From: JAKFWF01 sp963732635
GTDB taxonomy: Bacteria > Pseudomonadota > Alphaproteobacteria > Rhizobiales > Hyphomicrobiaceae
NCBI GenBank assembly: GCA_963732635.1
Contig: CAVTAL010000019.1
Span: 124,001 to 188,000, forward strand
Reading direction: 5' to 3'
DNA length: 64,000 bases
Shown here: positions 37,781 to 46,349 of the stretch, one piece after another
Layout: every line of letters begins with the position of its first letter
How positions within the stretch are numbered: the stretch's first letter is position 1
Notes under the pieces: model-generated
The model's database searches: none
What the model was told of the DNA's origin: nothing
The model's input: only the letters and a program-made list of their open reading frames with translations
Translations under genes and position numbers: made by a program

Positions 37781-38072
37781 GTTTCCTACCCGACACCAAT
37801 ACACGGCCCGACAGCGCACCCGCGCTCTGCCGGCCGAATTCCCGCCTGCTCGCCACGTTCCACAGGTGTCCCCGTGTCGTCAATGCGTGTGAGCAAACAA
37901 AGACTTGCGCAAAGGTTTGCGGCGACTGCGAGGCGGAGATGGCGCTCATGAGCATATTGCCGCCGGTCGGTGCCGGGCGGGTGAGGGCGGGGTAACAAAA
38001 ATCAGTTGGCCGCCGCTGCTGCTTCCTGTTGCGCAGGTACGGAACAGTGGTGTAGACGCTGGGACAAGTGCT

Positions 38073-38163
38073 GGAGACGTGGCCGAGTGGCTGAAGGCAA
38101 CGGTTTGCTAAATCGTCATACCTCTCAAGGGTATCGAGGGTTCGAATCCCTCCGTCTCCGCCA
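38073..38163 (+). tRNA. tRNA-Ser (GCU anticodon)
   Basis: This 91-base class II tRNA has acceptor stem GGAGACG/CGTCTCC, anticodon stem ACGGT/ATCGT around TTGCTAA (anticodon GCT), and a long variable arm. The T arm is GGTTCGAATCC and the CCA end is encoded. Its 3' end faces the integrase remnant at 38390, the usual layout of a genomic-island attachment site. No second copy of the tRNA 3' end was seen in the window. Confidence 0.96.
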
Positions 38164-38389
38164 GCTTCCCTGTTTGTTCTGGTCAGTGGCTGAAGCGCTC
38201 AAAACTAGGCGCGGCGTCCGCGCGTGTCCGGGGCTGCCCAGGCCGTCTGCAATTTGCCGTTAAATCAATAATTTGGTAGAATTGACGGGCCGCCGAACCT
38301 TGGCGGCGGGGACGCGCTTGACGTCCGTGGTTGTCTCAGGCGCGTTTCTCCGTTCTACACCCAAAGGGGGAGCTATTAGGGGAACCTTG

Positions 38390-38557
38390 ATGGCCCGACC
38401 GAGCCCGCAGCACCGCTTGAGCCCCGTGTTCGTCCGAACCTGCAGAGACGCCCGGCGTCTATGTCGACGGCGGCGGACTTCGATTGCGCATCATGCCGAA
38501 CGGCAGTCGCAGCTGGATCATGCGCATGAGACCGGCGTGCGCGACGAGGTGAGCTAG
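38390..38557 (+). pseudogene. Tyrosine integrase remnant, N-terminal part
   Basis: ATG 38390 after TAGGGGAA starts MARPSPQHRLSPVFVR. After a slip of one base near 38445 it reads TPGVYVDGGGLRLRI followed by MPNGSRSWIMRMR. The DGGGLRLRI...GSRSWI pattern is the arm-binding (DUF4102-like) N-terminal domain of P4-type tyrosine integrases, which integrate islands at tRNA genes. It is cut by the IS element at 38558. Position next to the tRNA-Ser 3' end supports an integrase identity. No catalytic domain remains on this side. Confidence 0.7.
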
Positions 38558-39692
38558 GGAGCCTCTGAACAACCTCTCGAACATGGCATATTGATTCCAT
38601 TGATTCGAGGGGGCTGCCGATGGCCGACCAACTGAGCTTCGCGTCGCTCGACTTCGCGGCGAAGAAGAAGCGGACGAAGCGGGACCTGTTCCTGGGCGAG
38701 ATGTCGGCGGTCGTGCCGTGGGGCATGCTCGAAGCGCTGATCGAGCCGCACTATCCGAAGATGGGACCGCAAGGCGGACGGCGGCCGTTTCCGCTCGGCA
38801 CCATGCTGCGCATCTACTGCCTGCAGCAGTGGTACAATCTCTCCGACCCCGGCGCCGAGGAGGCGCTCTACGACATCCAGTCGATGCGTGCGTTCGCAGG
38901 GCTCGAACTCGGCCGCGACGCGATCCCCGACGAGACGACGATTCTCAACTTCCGCCATCTGCTCGAACGCCACGATCTGACGAAGGCGATCTTCGAGGGC
39001 GTCGCCGAGCATCTTGCGGCGAAGGGCGAGTTGTTGCGCGGCGGCACGATCGTCGATGCGACGCTGATCGCCGCCTCGCCTTCGACGAAGAACAATGAGC
39101 AGAAGCGCGATCCCGAGATGTCGTCGTCTAAGAAGGGCAACCAGTGGTACTTCGGCATGAAGGCGCACATCGGCGTCGATGCGGAAAGCGGCCTCGTGCA
39201 CACGGCGGGCGTGACGACGGGCAAGGTGCACGACGCGAAGGTGATGGACAATCTGATCCGCGAGGACGACACGGCAGTCTACGGCGACAAGGGCTACGCG
39301 AGTGATGCGAAGAAGCGCGCGGCGCAAGAGGCCGGCGTGCTCTGGGCAGTCAAGGAGAAGGCGAAGCCCGGCCGCGAATTGACCAAGCGCCAACGCGCGC
39401 GCAACCGGCGCAATGGCCGCGTGCGCGCGAAGGTCGAGCATGTCTTCCGCGTGCTGAAATGCCAATTTGGCTATCGCAAGGTGCGCTATCGCGGCATCGC
39501 CAAGAACGGTGCACAGGTGTTCGCACTGCTCGCGCTCGCCAACTTGTTCCTCGTTCGCGGCCGACTTGCGTCTGCTTGAGGGAGGATGCGGCCTGAGCGG
39601 CCCGTCATTGACGGCTATTGGTCGCTCAATCCGCCGAAAATAGCTGCAATCGGCATAATCGGCATTGCTCGACCGTGCTGTTCAGAGGTTCC
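38558..39692 (+). mobile_element. IS5-family insertion sequence, apparently complete
   Basis: The 1135-bp element is bounded by imperfect terminal inverted repeats: the left end GGAGCCTCTGAACAA matches the reversed right end GGAACCTCTGAACAG at 13 of 15 bases. It is flanked on both sides by the 4-base direct repeat CTAG (38554-38557 and 39693-39696), the target duplication typical of the IS5 group. It carries one transposase gene of normal length and looks able to move. It is inserted in an already degraded integrase gene, whose pieces lie on both sides. Confidence 0.9.
38620..39579 (+). CDS. IS5-family DDE transposase
   Basis: The 319-residue transposase has an N-terminal DNA-binding part (FLGEMSAVVPWGMLEALIEP, with RRPFPLGTMLRIYCLQQWY typical of IS5-type DUF772). 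The catalytic triad is visible as IVDATLIAA (D), VYGDKGYASD (D) and RVRAKVEHVFRVLK (E, with the Y/R-x3-R-x6-K-like signature after it). Length and domain order are complete, with no internal stop or frameshift. The gene fills most of the insertion sequence, starting 62 bases inside the left end. Confidence 0.95.
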   Translation: MADQLSFASLDFAAKKKRTKRDLFLGEMSAVVPWGMLEALIEPHYPKMGPQGGRRPFPLGTMLRIYCLQQWYNLSDPGAEEALYDIQSMRAFAGLELGRDAIPDETTILNFRHLLERHDLTKAIFEGVAEHLAAKGELLRGGTIVDATLIAASPSTKNNEQKRDPEMSSSKKGNQWYFGMKAHIGVDAESGLVHTAGVTTGKVHDAKVMDNLIREDDTAVYGDKGYASDAKKRAAQEAGVLWAVKEKAKPGRELTKRQRARNRRNGRVRAKVEHVFRVLKCQFGYRKVRYRGIAKNGAQVFALLALANLFLVRGRLASA

Positions 39693-39696
39693 CTAG

Positions 39697-39816
39697 GCAG
39701 CACTTGCGTATGCCGATCAAAACCAGGTCCGCGCTGCCTATCGCCGCACGACCTATCTCGAAGAACGCAGCGGCGTGATGCCGACATGAGCGGATTTCAT
39801 TGGCGACGTTGCGTGA
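39697..39816 (+). pseudogene. Tyrosine integrase remnant, C-terminal tail
   Basis: Directly after the IS target duplication the frame reads AALAYADQNQVRAAYRRTTY, then LEERSGVMPT, a stop, and ADFIGDVA. The V-x-AAYRR-x-x-x-LEERR-x-x-M-x-x-WA pattern is the C-terminal end of P4-type integrases, with the expected Trp codon turned into TGA. With the fragment left of the IS, this shows the integrase lost its central catalytic part before, or together with, the IS insertion. Confidence 0.65.
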
Positions 39817-39878
39817 TCGGTCCTGCGAGCACGTCGAGACGAACTCAATCCGCCACAAGCACGTCAGCGACCTAAGGG

Positions 39879-40106
39879 TCAACCGCCGCCCGAAGAGACC
39901 AAAGCTCGCCGCCCACTCTGGTGTGAGCCAAGTATGCCCGTGTAGTCAGTCCGCCTTTGTCGCCGTGACCACCAAAAAAGGAACTGGCCTAGTTTGTGCT
40001 CGGTCAAATCAAGATGCTCGTCGATGGCCTGACATGTCCGGTCCGTTAGCTCGAAGCGAATTGGCCAGCCCGCGCCCATCGCCATGCCGTTGTAGAAGGA
40101 CGACAC
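39879..40106 (-). pseudogene. Second integrase-like remnant on the opposite strand
   Basis: The minus-strand frame contains GWPIRFELTDRTCQAIDEHL followed by a GQFLF segment. This matches the RPVRFELTEQTR...AVDxxL...xxFLF region that precedes the catalytic Arg-His block of another tyrosine recombinase family. Beyond it the frame is broken by stops and no R-H-R-Y residues can be followed. It is evidence of a second, older integration or recombination event in the same scar. Confidence 0.5.
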
Positions 40107-40552
40107 GGAGTGGTTGGCGCCAGATTGCCGATGTTGCGACGGACGGCAATTCGCCGGAATGACGAAGTCAGCATTGCGGACGTACCTATTGGGTATGCCG
40201 ATCTGCTTGGGAATGCTGAATTTGCCGATGTTGTTTAGCCGCCGGACTTCGCAGCGGTTGCGACGTACTTCGGGTACAAAGCGGTTTAGGCGTAGTCGTC
40301 AGAAAGACATTGCGGGCAACCCTTGTGTTTCGCGATAAAACCGGATGTAACTGTTGTCAGCGAGCGCGCGTAGACGAACGTTTCAAGCGCGCAAACAATT
40401 GCCGCGCTGCACCCTGAAAGCCGACTGCGGCGCAGAAATTCGAGTGTTTAGTGCGGTTCGTGTTGGGTGCGCTGCGACGACAGGCGAACGCCTTCGGCGA
40501 CGGACTCCAAAGACACGGACAGGATGCTCGAACGACTGATGGAGGGGAAAGA
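40107..40552. other. Unassigned region right of the island scar
   Basis: These 446 bases hold no supported gene. Short open frames on both strands have no convincing ribosome binding site or recognisable sequence, and stops are more frequent than in the surrounding coding DNA. The right part must carry the promoter for the response regulator at 40553. It probably contains further decayed mobile DNA, but nothing in it can be named. Confidence 0.4.
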
Positions 40553-40927
40553 ATGCCGCGCAAGATCCTCGTCGTCGATGACGAGCCCAACATCGTCCTC
40601 TCGCTGCAGTTCCTCATGCGCAAGGCCGGGTACGATGTGCGCGTCGCTCGGGACGGCGAAGAGGCGCTCGCCGAGATCGCCCGTTTGCCGCCCGACCTCA
40701 TCCTGCTCGACGCCATGATGCCGCGTCGCGACGGATTTGATGTTTGCCAGACTATTCGTGCAAATCCGCTGTGGGCCGGCATGAAGATCATAATGTTGAC
40801 CGCCAAGGGGCGTGACATCGAACGCGAGAAGGGCATGGCGCTCGGTGCCGACGATTATGTGACCAAGCCGTTTTCCACGCGCGAGGTGCTGCAGCGCGTG
40901 ACGGATATGCTGGGGCTTGGTGGCTGA
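40553..40927 (+). CDS. Single-domain response regulator (receiver only)
   Basis: The 124-residue protein is a CheY-like receiver with nothing attached. It has the acidic pair VVDDEPN (D9, D10), the phospho-acceptor D53 in LLDAMMP, the Thr in IMLTAKG and the Lys of VTKPF. The closing segment TREVLQRVTDML is the last receiver helix. GGAGGGGAAAG lies just before ATG 40553. Without an output domain it must act through protein contacts or phosphotransfer. It lies 53 bases before the kinase-like/exonuclease gene and is probably co-transcribed; the symporter-kinase at 43446 is the obvious phosphodonor candidate. It lacks the LuxR-type output found in acetate-switch regulators of the CrbR type. Confidence 0.92.
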   Translation: MPRKILVVDDEPNIVLSLQFLMRKAGYDVRVARDGEEALAEIARLPPDLILLDAMMPRRDGFDVCQTIRANPLWAGMKIIMLTAKGRDIEREKGMALGADDYVTKPFSTREVLQRVTDMLGLGG

Positions 40928-40980
40928 ACAGGTCGCCAAGCAACCGCCGACGGGGAGCCGAGGGAATTCTGGGGGGCGGG

Positions 40981-43095
40981 ATGCGACCCAATATTGTCGT
41001 ACCGGGGCTGATTGCTGCTGTAGCGCTCCTTTGCTTCGCTCTCGGCGGCTATGCGGCTGCCTACGGCGCGCGTCACGAAATAGGTGTTGGTGCGGCGCTG
41101 TCACTGTCATTCCTGGGGGTCGCGACGGCGATCGCCGTCGCTGCCGTCCTGATACACCTCAAGGTGTCGCGGCCGATCGAGATGCTAGCCCGTGAAATGC
41201 GGACGCATGCTCAGGTGGCCCCGCAGCGCGCCCTCGAAGTGCCGCAAGGCCACGTGATAGCCCCGCTGCCCGAGGCCGCCGAGGGCATGCTGGCGGCGTT
41301 GCGCGCGGCTCGCGGCATCGGTCGTGACGAACTCGCCTCGGCAACCCGCCGCTCGGAGGAGCACAAGAGCCGACTTGAAGCCATCCTGCTCGACTTGTCG
41401 GAAGGCGTCATCGTCTGCAACCTGCAGCACCGCATTCTGCTCTACAATCAGTCGGCTGCCCGCGTGCTGGAATTGCCCGAGGGATTGGGCCTCGACCGGT
41501 CGTTGTTCGGGTTGATGGCGCGCGAGCCGATCCAGCACATTCTCGAGCAGCTGATGTCTGCCACGGAACCGCCCTTCAGCACCGACGTTGAGGGCGGTTC
41601 GACGATCGACGACCATGTCGAGCGGGCCAGCCGCAAGTTTGTGTGTGCCACCGTGGAGCAAGGTACCTTGCTGCAAGTGCGCATCAGCCTGGTGCGCGAC
41701 GCTGTCGGCACGGCCACCGGCTACGTGTTGACCTTCGCCGACGTCGGAGCCGAGCTGGAGAATCTGGCATTGCGCGACAGTCTCTTGCGCGAGGTCGTCG
41801 TCGAATGGCGTCGCCCACTCGCCAACTTGCGCGCAGCTGCCGAAATGCTTGTCGAGAACCCGGATCTGGAAGCCGGCGAGCGGCACATCTTCGAGGACAT
41901 CATCGGCAAGGAGGTCGAAACCATCGGCATGCAATTCGCCGAGGTGAACCGCCGTTACGACCGGCTGGCTTCCGGCCCGTGGCCGATGGCTGACCTTTAT
42001 TCGCTCGATCTGCTGCGGACGATATCGAATCACCTTTCGGCCAGCGACGGTATTGCCATCACGCCAATCGGAGTGCCTGTCTGGCTGCACGCCGACGGGC
42101 ATTCGCTGATGCTCGCGCTCGAGCATCTATTGCGCGCCGTTTCCGGCAAGACCGGATTGAAGGCCTTCGATGTCGAGGCCCGCTTCAGCGGCAATTACGC
42201 CTATGTCGAGATCATCTGGGACGGCGCGGCGCTGCCGCTCGCCGTGATCGGCACGTGGCTGCAGGAACCGCTGAAGGGCACCGTCGCCAACCGAACGGTG
42301 GTACAGATCGTCGAGCGCCACGGCGGCGAGCTGTGGAGCCAGGTGCTGCCCAACGGCCGCGCCTGCCTGCGCTTCCCGCTGAAACGGATTGGCCAGCCGG
42401 TGGCTCGCAAGGCTCAGGCACGTGTCGCGCCGCGACCCGAGTTCTACGACCTGGAGCTGTTCAACGTTCGCGACGCTGCGCACGACGACCTGCCTCTCCG
42501 CAAGATGAGCTTTGTCGTCTTCGACACCGAAACGACAGGTCTGCGGCCGCTGGAGGGTGACGAATTGCTTTCCATCGGCGGCGTGCGCGTCATCAACGGC
42601 CGTATCCTGACGGGTGAAACGTTCGAGCGCCTGATCAATCCACGCCGCGACATTCCGAAGATCTCGACCAGGATTCACGGCATCACCGAGGAAGCCGTGG
42701 CATCGATGCCGCCGGTCGAGGTGGTGCTGCCGCAGTTCAAGAGTTTCGTCGGCGATTCGGTTCTCGTGGCATACAATGCCGCATTCGACATGAAGTTCAT
42801 CGAGATCAAGGAGGCGGCGACCGGCGTCAAGTTCGACAATCCGGTGCTCGACGCCCAGCTTCTGTCGGTGTTTGCGCAGCCTGACATTGCCGAGCATTCG
42901 CTGAATGCGATCGCACAGCAGCTCGGCATCGAGGTCATCGCCCGCCACACTGCCATCGGCGACGCCATGACGACTGCGGCGGTTTTCGTGAAATTGCTCG
43001 ATCTGCTGAGTGCGCGCGGCGTCGAGACGTTTGGACAGGCAATTCAAATATCGACGCGAATGATGGAGCAGCGCAGGAAGCTTCTGCATGCGTGA
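40981..43095 (+). CDS. Membrane PAS/histidine-kinase-like protein fused to a DnaQ-type 3'-5' exonuclease
   Basis: The 704-residue protein has two N-terminal helices (residues 5-60), a HAMP-like linker, a PAS-like domain at 135-255 (ILLDLSEGVIVCNLQHRILL), and a kinase-like dimerisation and ATPase remnant at 260-480. A complete DEDDh exonuclease domain follows from about 510. The H-box reads VVEWRRPLANL with Val where the phospho-acceptor His should be, and the ATPase part lacks clear N, G1 and G2 boxes. It should not autophosphorylate. The nuclease has D515-x-E517 (FDTETTG), D603 (YNAAFD) and H656/D661 (HTAIGD), all present. Similar proteins are often annotated DNA polymerase III epsilon. A sensor-controlled nuclease or nucleotide hydrolase is inferred. 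Confidence 0.85.
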   Translation: MRPNIVVPGLIAAVALLCFALGGYAAAYGARHEIGVGAALSLSFLGVATAIAVAAVLIHLKVSRPIEMLAREMRTHAQVAPQRALEVPQGHVIAPLPEAAEGMLAALRAARGIGRDELASATRRSEEHKSRLEAILLDLSEGVIVCNLQHRILLYNQSAARVLELPEGLGLDRSLFGLMAREPIQHILEQLMSATEPPFSTDVEGGSTIDDHVERASRKFVCATVEQGTLLQVRISLVRDAVGTATGYVLTFADVGAELENLALRDSLLREVVVEWRRPLANLRAAAEMLVENPDLEAGERHIFEDIIGKEVETIGMQFAEVNRRYDRLASGPWPMADLYSLDLLRTISNHLSASDGIAITPIGVPVWLHADGHSLMLALEHLLRAVSGKTGLKAFDVEARFSGNYAYVEIIWDGAALPLAVIGTWLQEPLKGTVANRTVVQIVERHGGELWSQVLPNGRACLRFPLKRIGQPVARKAQARVAPRPEFYDLELFNVRDAAHDDLPLRKMSFVVFDTETTGLRPLEGDELLSIGGVRVINGRILTGETFERLINPRRDIPKISTRIHGITEEAVASMPPVEVVLPQFKSFVGDSVLVAYNAAFDMKFIEIKEAATGVKFDNPVLDAQLLSVFAQPDIAEHSLNAIAQQLGIEVIARHTAIGDAMTTAAVFVKLLDLLSARGVETFGQAIQISTRMMEQRRKLLHA

Positions 43096-43142
43096 TCGTT
43101 GACGTCTAGCGGGCTCTCGGGTTCGTGGCGGAGGTAGAGAAC

Positions 43143-43442
43143 ATGGCTCGTCATGGCTTGACCGGTGAGCGGCTGTTTGCGCTTTTCCTGCTCGGCGCCC
43201 TTATGTTCACGCCACCTTGGCTGGGCGTATTCGATCGACCGCGCCTCGTCGCCGGCATCCCCCTGCTCTATCTGTATCTATTTGTCGCTTGGGGTTTCCT
43301 GATCCTTCTCGTGGCATTTGTGATCGAGACCGCGGACGACAGCGAGGCGGTGCCTGCCGCTCATCCGCTCGGAAGTAACGGCGAGCACGACGAGTCGGAC
43401 GACCGGCCGGCCGAGCGTCGACGCGACGACAAGCGGGGTTGA
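43143..43442 (+). CDS. Small two-helix membrane protein, DUF3311-like symporter companion
   Basis: This 99-residue protein has two hydrophobic helices (RLFALFLLGALMFTPPWLGVF, with GIPLLYLYLFVAWGFLILLV). The PP...GIPLLY...W pattern resembles DUF3311, whose members sit beside sodium/solute symporters. A charged, probably disordered tail follows (DDSEAVPAAH, then DESDDRPAERRRDD). GGAGGTAGAGAAC precedes ATG 43143. The next gene starts 3 bases after its stop, so it is translationally coupled to the symporter-kinase and probably its small subunit. Sequence similarity is weak; context is the stronger argument. Confidence 0.75.
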   Translation: MARHGLTGERLFALFLLGALMFTPPWLGVFDRPRLVAGIPLLYLYLFVAWGFLILLVAFVIETADDSEAVPAAHPLGSNGEHDESDDRPAERRRDDKRG

Positions 43443-43445
43443 GCC

Positions 43446-46302
43446 ATGGCCGCCATCGTACTGTTCGTCGCAGCTGTCTATCTGCTCATATTGTTCGCTG
43501 TCGCCTACTACGGCGACCGACGGGCGGATCGGGGCCAGAGCCTGATCGCTAATCCATACATCTACGCTCTATCTATCGCCGTTTATTGCACGTCCTGGAC
43601 GTTCTACGGCAGCGTCGGGCGGGCAGCATCCGCTGGCGTCGGATTCCTGCCGATCTATATCGGGCCGACGCTGACGTTCGTTCTCGGCTGGTACCTGATC
43701 CGCAAGATCATCCGCATCAGCAAGGTCAACAGGATCACGTCGATCGCCGACTTCATCGCCTCGCGCTACGGTAAGAGCTACTATCTCGGCGGGCTCGTTA
43801 CGATCATCGCCGTCGTCGGCATCATGCCCTACATCTCCTTGCAGCTGAAGGCGATCTCACAGAGCTTTACCGTGCTGCTCCATTATCCCGACCTCGTTGC
43901 GCCGGGAATTCTGGGTGCGACGCCCATTCTGCAGGACACCGCGCTCTATGTTGCTATCTTCATGGCCGCATTCGCGATCCTGTTCGGCACGCGACACATC
44001 GACGCCAGTGAACACCATGAAGGCATGGTGCTGGCGATCGCGTTCGAGTCGGTAGTCAAAGTGCTCGCCTTCCTCGCGGTCGGCCTGATGGTCACTTACG
44101 GCATGTTTGACGGCCTCAGCGACATCTTCTCGCGTGCTGCCGAGAGCCAGAAACTCAGCGCCCTCTTCAGCCTGGAAGCGGCCGGCGGCTATTCGGGCTG
44201 GATTTCCCTCACTCTGTTGTCGATGACGGCGATTGTTGTGCTGCCACGCCAGTTCCAGGTCATGGTCGTCGAGAACGTCGACGAGCGGCACCTCAAGAAG
44301 GCCATCTGGCTTCTGCCCTGCTATCTGCTGGCCATCAATATCTTCGTGCTGCCCATCGCGCTCGCCGGGTTGTTGAAGTTTCCTTCGGGTGGTGTCGATG
44401 CGGACACATTCATGCTGGTCCTGCCGATGTCGACGCACCAACCGGCGCTCGCGGTCTTTGCGTTCCTGGGCGGGCTCTCCGCTGCGACCGGAATGATCAT
44501 CGTCGAAACGATTGCGCTCTCCACCATGGTCAGCAACGACCTTGTGATGCCGATGCTGCTCCGCTTCGGCCGGCTGCACCTCTCCGAACGCCAGGATCTC
44601 AGTGGCCTGCTGCTCGCCATCCGACGCGGGACGATCGTTGCCGTGCTGCTGCTCGGCTATGCCTACGTGCGGCTGATCGGCGAATCCTACGCCCTCGTCT
44701 CGATCGGCCTCGTCTCGTTCGTCGCCGCGGCACAGTTCGCCCCGGCCATTGTCGGTGGCATTCTATGGAAAGGCGCCACGCGCGTAGGGCGCTCTGGCAG
44801 GATTGAGCGGCGGGTTTCTGGTCTGGACCTACACGCTGCTACTGCCGTCGCTGGCGCGCTCCGGCTGGATCGAGAAGGCCTTCATCACCGACGGACCCTG
44901 GGGCGCAGTGCTGTTCCGACCCTATGCCTTGCTCGGACTGGAAGGCCTCGATCCGATCGCTCATGCCGTGTTCTGGACGCTGGTCATAAATATCGGCCTC
45001 TACGTCATCGTATCCCTGGTGACGACCCAAACAATCTTGGAGCGCAGCCAGGCAGTTCACTTCGTCGACATCTTCAAGACGACGGCCGGGGAGACCAGAA
45101 TCTGGCGGGGCAGGGCGACACTCGGCGACCTCAGGCGACTACTCAATCGCTTCATGGGTGAGGCGCGCGCCGAGGCGGCTTTCAAGCGCTATTGGCGCGG
45201 TGCAGGCCGCCACCAGAATGACGATAATTCGCCTGCTGATGCCGATGTCGTCCACTTCGCCGAGCGCCAACTGGCCGGTGCCATCGGAGCAGCTTCGGCG
45301 CGAATCATGATCGCCTCCGTGCTGCGTGAAGAAATGCGCGACATCGACGAAGTCATGCAAATCCTGGACGAAGCCTCGCAGCTCGTCGTCTACAGCCGGC
45401 AACTCGAACAGAAGTCGCAGGCGCTCGAAGTGGCGAGCACCGAGCTCAAGGCGGTCAACGAGCGCCTGAAGGAACTCGACAAGCTCAAGGACGATTTCGT
45501 CTCGACCGTCAGTCACGAACTGCGCACACCGCTGACCTCAATCCGATCGTTCAGCGAGATCGTGCTCGACAATCCCGACCTTGACCTCGATCAGCGCAAA
45601 GAGTTCCTGCGCATCATCGTGCACGAAAGCGAGCGATTGACCCGCCTCATCAACGACATCCTCGATTTGGCCAAGATGGAGGCGCACCAGAGCGAGTGGA
45701 ACATGTCGGTCATCGAGCCGGGCAAGGTGCTCGCCGACGCATTGGCGGCGACGGCGGGGCTCCTTGCGCAGAATCCGCGCATCAGGCTCGAGACGAGTTT
45801 CGCCGCGGACCTCCCGCCAGTGCTCGTCGATTGCGACAGGCTCGTCCAGGTGATGGTCAATCTCATCTCCAATGCCACCAAGTTCTGCGACAAGGAAGGC
45901 GGCCGGATCTGGATTGCCGCTTACCGGCAGAATGGAAATTTGCGTGTCGACATCACCGACAATGGATTGGGCATCGACAGGCGCGACCAGGAGCGCATTT
46001 TCGAGCGGTTCCAGCAGGCCGGCAATACTTTGACCGACAAGCCCCAGGGTACTGGGCTGGGCCTGCCGATCTGTCGCCAGATCCTGCGTCGGTTCGGCGG
46101 CAAGATATGGGTGGAGAGCGAGCCCGGGCGCGGTGCTAAGTTCTCGTTCCACATCCCGGCGTCGACTGCCACGCAGCCGAGCGAAGGCGCACACGGACGT
46201 GAGGCCGCCGCCATATCCACATCATCGCGTCAGGTGGACGACACCGAAGGACCCATAAAATCCGCTGACGTAGATCAATTTCGCGCGGAGCGATCTGGCT
46301 AG
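43446..46302 (+). pseudogene. Sodium/solute symporter-histidine kinase fusion (CrbS-like), one frameshift
   Basis: The N-terminal 550 residues are an SSS transporter with about 13 helices (YCTSWTFYGSVGRA, GILGATPILQD, LPRQFQVMVVENV are typical of the PutP-like sensor branch). The rest is a linker helix and a complete histidine kinase. That kinase has the H-box VSHELRTPL (H690 after repair), N-box NLISNATKF, G1 DNGLGID and G2 GTGLGLPI. The frame breaks at 44787-44789, where a GGG must lose one G to read TRVGALAGLSGGFLVW; the repaired protein has 951 residues. No C-terminal receiver domain is present, unlike several CrbS proteins, so the receiver protein at 40553 may take that role. It probably senses a transported carboxylate. 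Confidence 0.85.
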
Positions 46303-46349
46303 CATTGCGAAGAGTTCCGCTCTTCTCCTGACTCGACAACGGAGTTTTT

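Noticed and set aside
38164..40552. Second copy of the tRNA-Ser 3' end (attR)
   Set aside because: No repeat of the TTCGAATCCCTCCGTCTCC stretch was found in the region or noticed elsewhere in the window, so the island's far end is not visible.
40981..43095. DNA polymerase III epsilon (proofreading) subunit
   Set aside because: The exonuclease domain is at the C-terminus of a membrane PAS/kinase-like protein within a transporter-sensor cluster, unlike replicative DnaQ, which is a soluble protein of about 230 residues.
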